NCBI GenBank assembly: GCA_012103375.1
Contig: WLWX01000001.1
Coordinates: 62,001-126,000, forward strand
DNA from: Paracoccaceae bacterium
GTDB lineage: Bacteria > Pseudomonadota > Alphaproteobacteria > Rhodobacterales > Rhodobacteraceae
DNA: 64,000 nucleotides
Direction: 5' to 3'
Below, piece after piece: positions 61,934 to 64,000 of this stretch. The position numbers and the translations under genes were made by a program. How positions within the stretch are numbered: the stretch's first letter is position 1; each line of letters begins with the position of its first letter. The notes below the pieces were generated by a model. The model saw only the letters and a list, made by a program, of their open reading frames with translations. It ran no database searches and was not told the DNA's origin.

Positions 61934-63777
61934 TGCGCCACCTCAGGGTCACCGGCGGCGACGCGCCAACACCGGCTCATCCGGCCATCATCCAATGCAA
62001 CCAGTTTCTGCGGTTCGGCGTGGCATTGATCCAGCGCATGCGGGCAGCGCCCGGCAAGGTAACAGCCTTTGGGCAAGTCCACGGGCGACGGAATTTCGCC
62101 CGACAGGGCGCTGAGTTCTTGGCGATCCACCCGCCGGTCGCCCGGATCGGGAAACAGATGAGACGCCAACAACGCCCTCGCATAGGGGTGGCGCGGATAG
62201 TTGAAAATCTGGTCAACGGTGCCAACCTCGACCACTTGTCCCAGATACATGACCGCCACCCGGTGGCAGAGGAATTTCACCGTGGTCAGATCGTGGCTGA
62301 TGAAAAGATAGCTCAGCCCCAATTCATCCTGCAGCCGCCGGAGCAACGTGATCAGTTCACTGATCGCCGAGGGCGATAAGACCGACGTCGGCTCGTCCAG
62401 AACAATGAATTCTGGGCCCGAGGCCAGTGCGCGGGCGATGTTCAGCCGTTGCATCGCACCTGCGCCCATTCCCTTGGGACGACGATCCAGAATGTCCGGC
62501 GACAGCCCGACCATTTCCAGCAATTCGCGCGACCGCGCTGTTTTTTCCTTGGCATCCAGCGCAGTATGCAGATCCAGTGTTTCGCGCAGGATGCGCCCGA
62601 CCGTCCAGCGCGGATTCAGGCTGTCGAACGGATCCTGAAACACGATCTGCATCCGCGAGCGATAGGATCTGAGGTCGCGCTTGCTGATGCCGCTGATATT
62701 CTCGCCACGATATGAGATTGCACCGGCTGTCGGTTCCTCGAGCCGCAGCAAACAGCGGCCCACGGTGGTTTTTCCTGACCCGGACTCCCCGACAAGGCCC
62801 AGCGTCTCACCCTCATGAATGTCAAAGTCGACGGCCTGCACGGCCTGCACGACCTTTTTGGATCCCCGTATCGGGAAGTGCTTGGTCAGCGCCGACACCG
62901 ATAGAAGATTGGCACTCTGCCGCGCTGTCCCGACCGCTTTCATATTGCGATCAGGCAAAGCGTCGTCCGACACCACTGCGCGCTGAAGCGACATGACCTT
63001 TTGGCTGTAGGGATGTTCGGGATTGGCGAAAAATTCGGGGACGGGTTTATTCTCAACAATCGCGCCATCATGAAGCACAACCACGCGGTCGCAGTAGTTT
63101 GCGATAACTCCAAGATCCTGCGTCACGAGCACAATGGCCGAACCGGTGGCCTGCACCGTCGCCCACATCTCATCCAGAAACTGCGCCTGAATCGTCACAT
63201 CCAGACCCGAGGTTGGTTCATCGGCAATCAGCAGGCGTGGGCTTGATGACAGTGACATCGCGATCAGCGCCCGCTGCGCCATGCCGCCCGACAGCTCGTG
63301 GGCAAAGGCCTCGACACGCCGCTCGGGATCGTTGATCCCGACTTTGCGCAGCATATCGACTGCGTGATGCGCCGATGCCTTGCGCGTGACGTCATTATGC
63401 GCGCGGTACACGTTGCCGATCTGCGCGCCGACCCGCAGCATCGGGTTCAGCGCCCCGCGCGGGTTCTGGACGATGATGCCGATGTCTTTGCCACGGATGG
63501 CGCGCAGGGCATCTTCATCCATGCTCAGCAGGTCTTGCCCGGCAAATACAACTTCACCTGTTTCAATCCGCCCCGGCGGACGGACAATGCCCATCAGGGC
63601 CAGGGCAGCGGTTGATTTGCCCGATGCTGCATCGCCGACCAGCCCGACAACTTCGCGTTCGTGAATAGTTAGCGAAAGGTCTTTGATCGGGCGGACAAAT
63701 CCGTCAGCGGTACGGTAGACAACGCTGAGGCCGCGCACCGCAAGCACAACGGGCTGCTGGCTTGGCGCCTCAGGCAT
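61930..63777 (-). CDS. Oligopeptide/dipeptide-type ABC transporter, fused ATP-binding protein (DppD-DppF)
   Basis: 615 residues with two ATPase domains. First: Walker [15 protein letters not shown] at about 36, signature [16 protein letters not shown], Walker [14 protein letters not shown]. Second: Walker [16 protein letters not shown], but the signature reads [16 protein letters not shown] instead of LSGGQ, and after IVLDEPTS comes VLSPSAISE in place of the usual SALD; the C-terminus has the peptide-transporter Cys set ([15 protein letters not shown]). Overlaps the permease gene by eight bases. Imports the pathway substrate; specificity unknown. Confidence 0.9.
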   Translation of the reverse strand: MPEAPSQQPVVLAVRGLSVVYRTADGFVRPIKDLSLTIHEREVVGLVGDAASGKSTAALALMGIVRPPGRIETGEVVFAGQDLLSMDEDALRAIRGKDIGIIVQNPRGALNPMLRVGAQIGNVYRAHNDVTRKASAHHAVDMLRKVGINDPERRVEAFAHELSGGMAQRALIAMSLSSSPRLLIADEPTSGLDVTIQAQFLDEMWATVQATGSAIVLVTQDLGVIANYCDRVVVLHDGAIVENKPVPEFFANPEHPYSQKVMSLQRAVVSDDALPDRNMKAVGTARQSANLLSVSALTKHFPIRGSKKVVQAVQAVDFDIHEGETLGLVGESGSGKTTVGRCLLRLEEPTAGAISYRGENISGISKRDLRSYRSRMQIVFQDPFDSLNPRWTVGRILRETLDLHTALDAKEKTARSRELLEMVGLSPDILDRRPKGMGAGAMQRLNIARALASGPEFIVLDEPTSVLSPSAISELITLLRRLQDELGLSYLFISHDLTTVKFLCHRVAVMYLGQVVEVGTVDQIFNYPRHPYARALLASHLFPDPGDRRVDRQELSALSGEIPSPVDLPKGCYLAGRCPHALDQCHAEPQKLVALDDGRMSRCWRVAAGDPEVAQ

Positions 63778-64000
63778 CGTAGCGCCGCTCTAACGCGGTG
63801 CCCAACACGGCAAACCCGAACACGGTCAACGATATGGCAATGCCCGGAAAGACCGAAGGCCACCATTCACCAAGAATAATCTGGTTCGCCCCGGAAGAGA
63901 TCATCAGCCCCCATTCCGGCGCCGGTGGACGCACGCCCGCACCGACAAAGCTGAGGCCGGCAGTCAACAAAATGGCAAACCCGATGGTCACCGATGATTG
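63770..64000 (-). CDS. ABC transporter permease, DppC type (C-terminal part; gene continues past the window)
   Basis: The last 76 or so codons are visible. The stretch ILLTAGLSFVGAGVRPPAPEWGLMISSG is the DppC/OppC EAA-loop signature, followed by a final membrane helix and the end ALERRYDA. The gene starts beyond base 64000. It shows that the operon continues upstream with further transporter genes, presumably dppB and a binding protein. Confidence 0.9.
   Translation of the reverse strand, partial: QSSVTIGFAILLTAGLSFVGAGVRPPAPEWGLMISSGANQIILGEWWPSVFPGIAISLTVFGFAVLGTALERRYDA

Overview
The window is GC-rich chromosomal DNA from an alphaproteobacterium, most likely a Rhodobacterales (Roseobacter-clade) member. 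The basis is the mreBCD-pbp2-rodA cell-shape operon, a split mrp-type antiporter operon, linked urt/ure urea genes, alphaproteobacterial codon use and many ATGA-coupled starts. This placement is inference from gene content; no 16S rRNA is present.

Layout. (1) 1-6267: 3' part of mreB, then mreC, mreD, pbp2, rodA and a GhrA-type reductase, overlapping like one operon. (2) 6333-7389: an IS630-family insertion sequence inserted in the stop codon of an sseB-like gene, which is followed by a uracil-DNA-glycosylase-family gene. (3) 8747-10161: an ArsR regulator and a CSC-motif permease behind a palindromic operator. (4) 10619-18243 (minus): a ten-gene antiporter operon E-F-G-A(C-terminal)-B-C-D plus two further D-like subunits, laid out like the antiporter module of archaeal MBH complexes. 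(5) 18518-22404: capsule-export ATPase (frameshifted), KpsE-like protein, MscS channel and tRNA-Gln. (6) 22577-25979: a scrap-yard of mobile DNA made of a serine recombinase broken twice, the second IS630 copy, a tyrosine-integrase tail and an IS1182-type remnant. (7) 25983-27079: a ferric-reductase-like membrane protein and a secreted partner. (8) 27391-39087: urease genes ureDABC-(small DUF1127-like)-EFG on the minus strand, divergent from the urea ABC transporter urtABCDE. Together they import urea and hydrolyse it to ammonia.

(9) 39493-44241: an IS1182-type element followed by a decayed sugar-alcohol/tagatose operon (gatZ, mannitol dehydrogenase, zinc alcohol dehydrogenase). It is broken by internal deletions and by three identical 218-bp non-autonomous elements (MITEs) whose 20-bp terminal inverted repeats resemble the ends of the neighbouring IS1182 element.

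(10) 44675-64000: a large catabolic locus. A GntR/UTRA regulator and a CoA-transferase are divergent from a MmgE/PrpD protein, a PaaK-like CoA ligase and an amidase. Facing them is a minus-strand series of at least 13 genes with very short or overlapping junctions: oligopeptide-type ABC importer, GMC oxidoreductase plus small subunit, SDR, second GMC oxidoreductase, PuuE-like deacetylase, GAF protein, second MmgE/PrpD, MaoC hydratase, acyl-CoA dehydrogenase, serine hydrolase and enoyl-CoA hydratase. It reads as import, oxidation, amide hydrolysis, CoA activation and beta-oxidation of an unknown, probably nitrogen-containing, substrate. It is the best candidate here for an undescribed pathway; the MITE family and the MBH-like antiporter operon are the other main points of interest.
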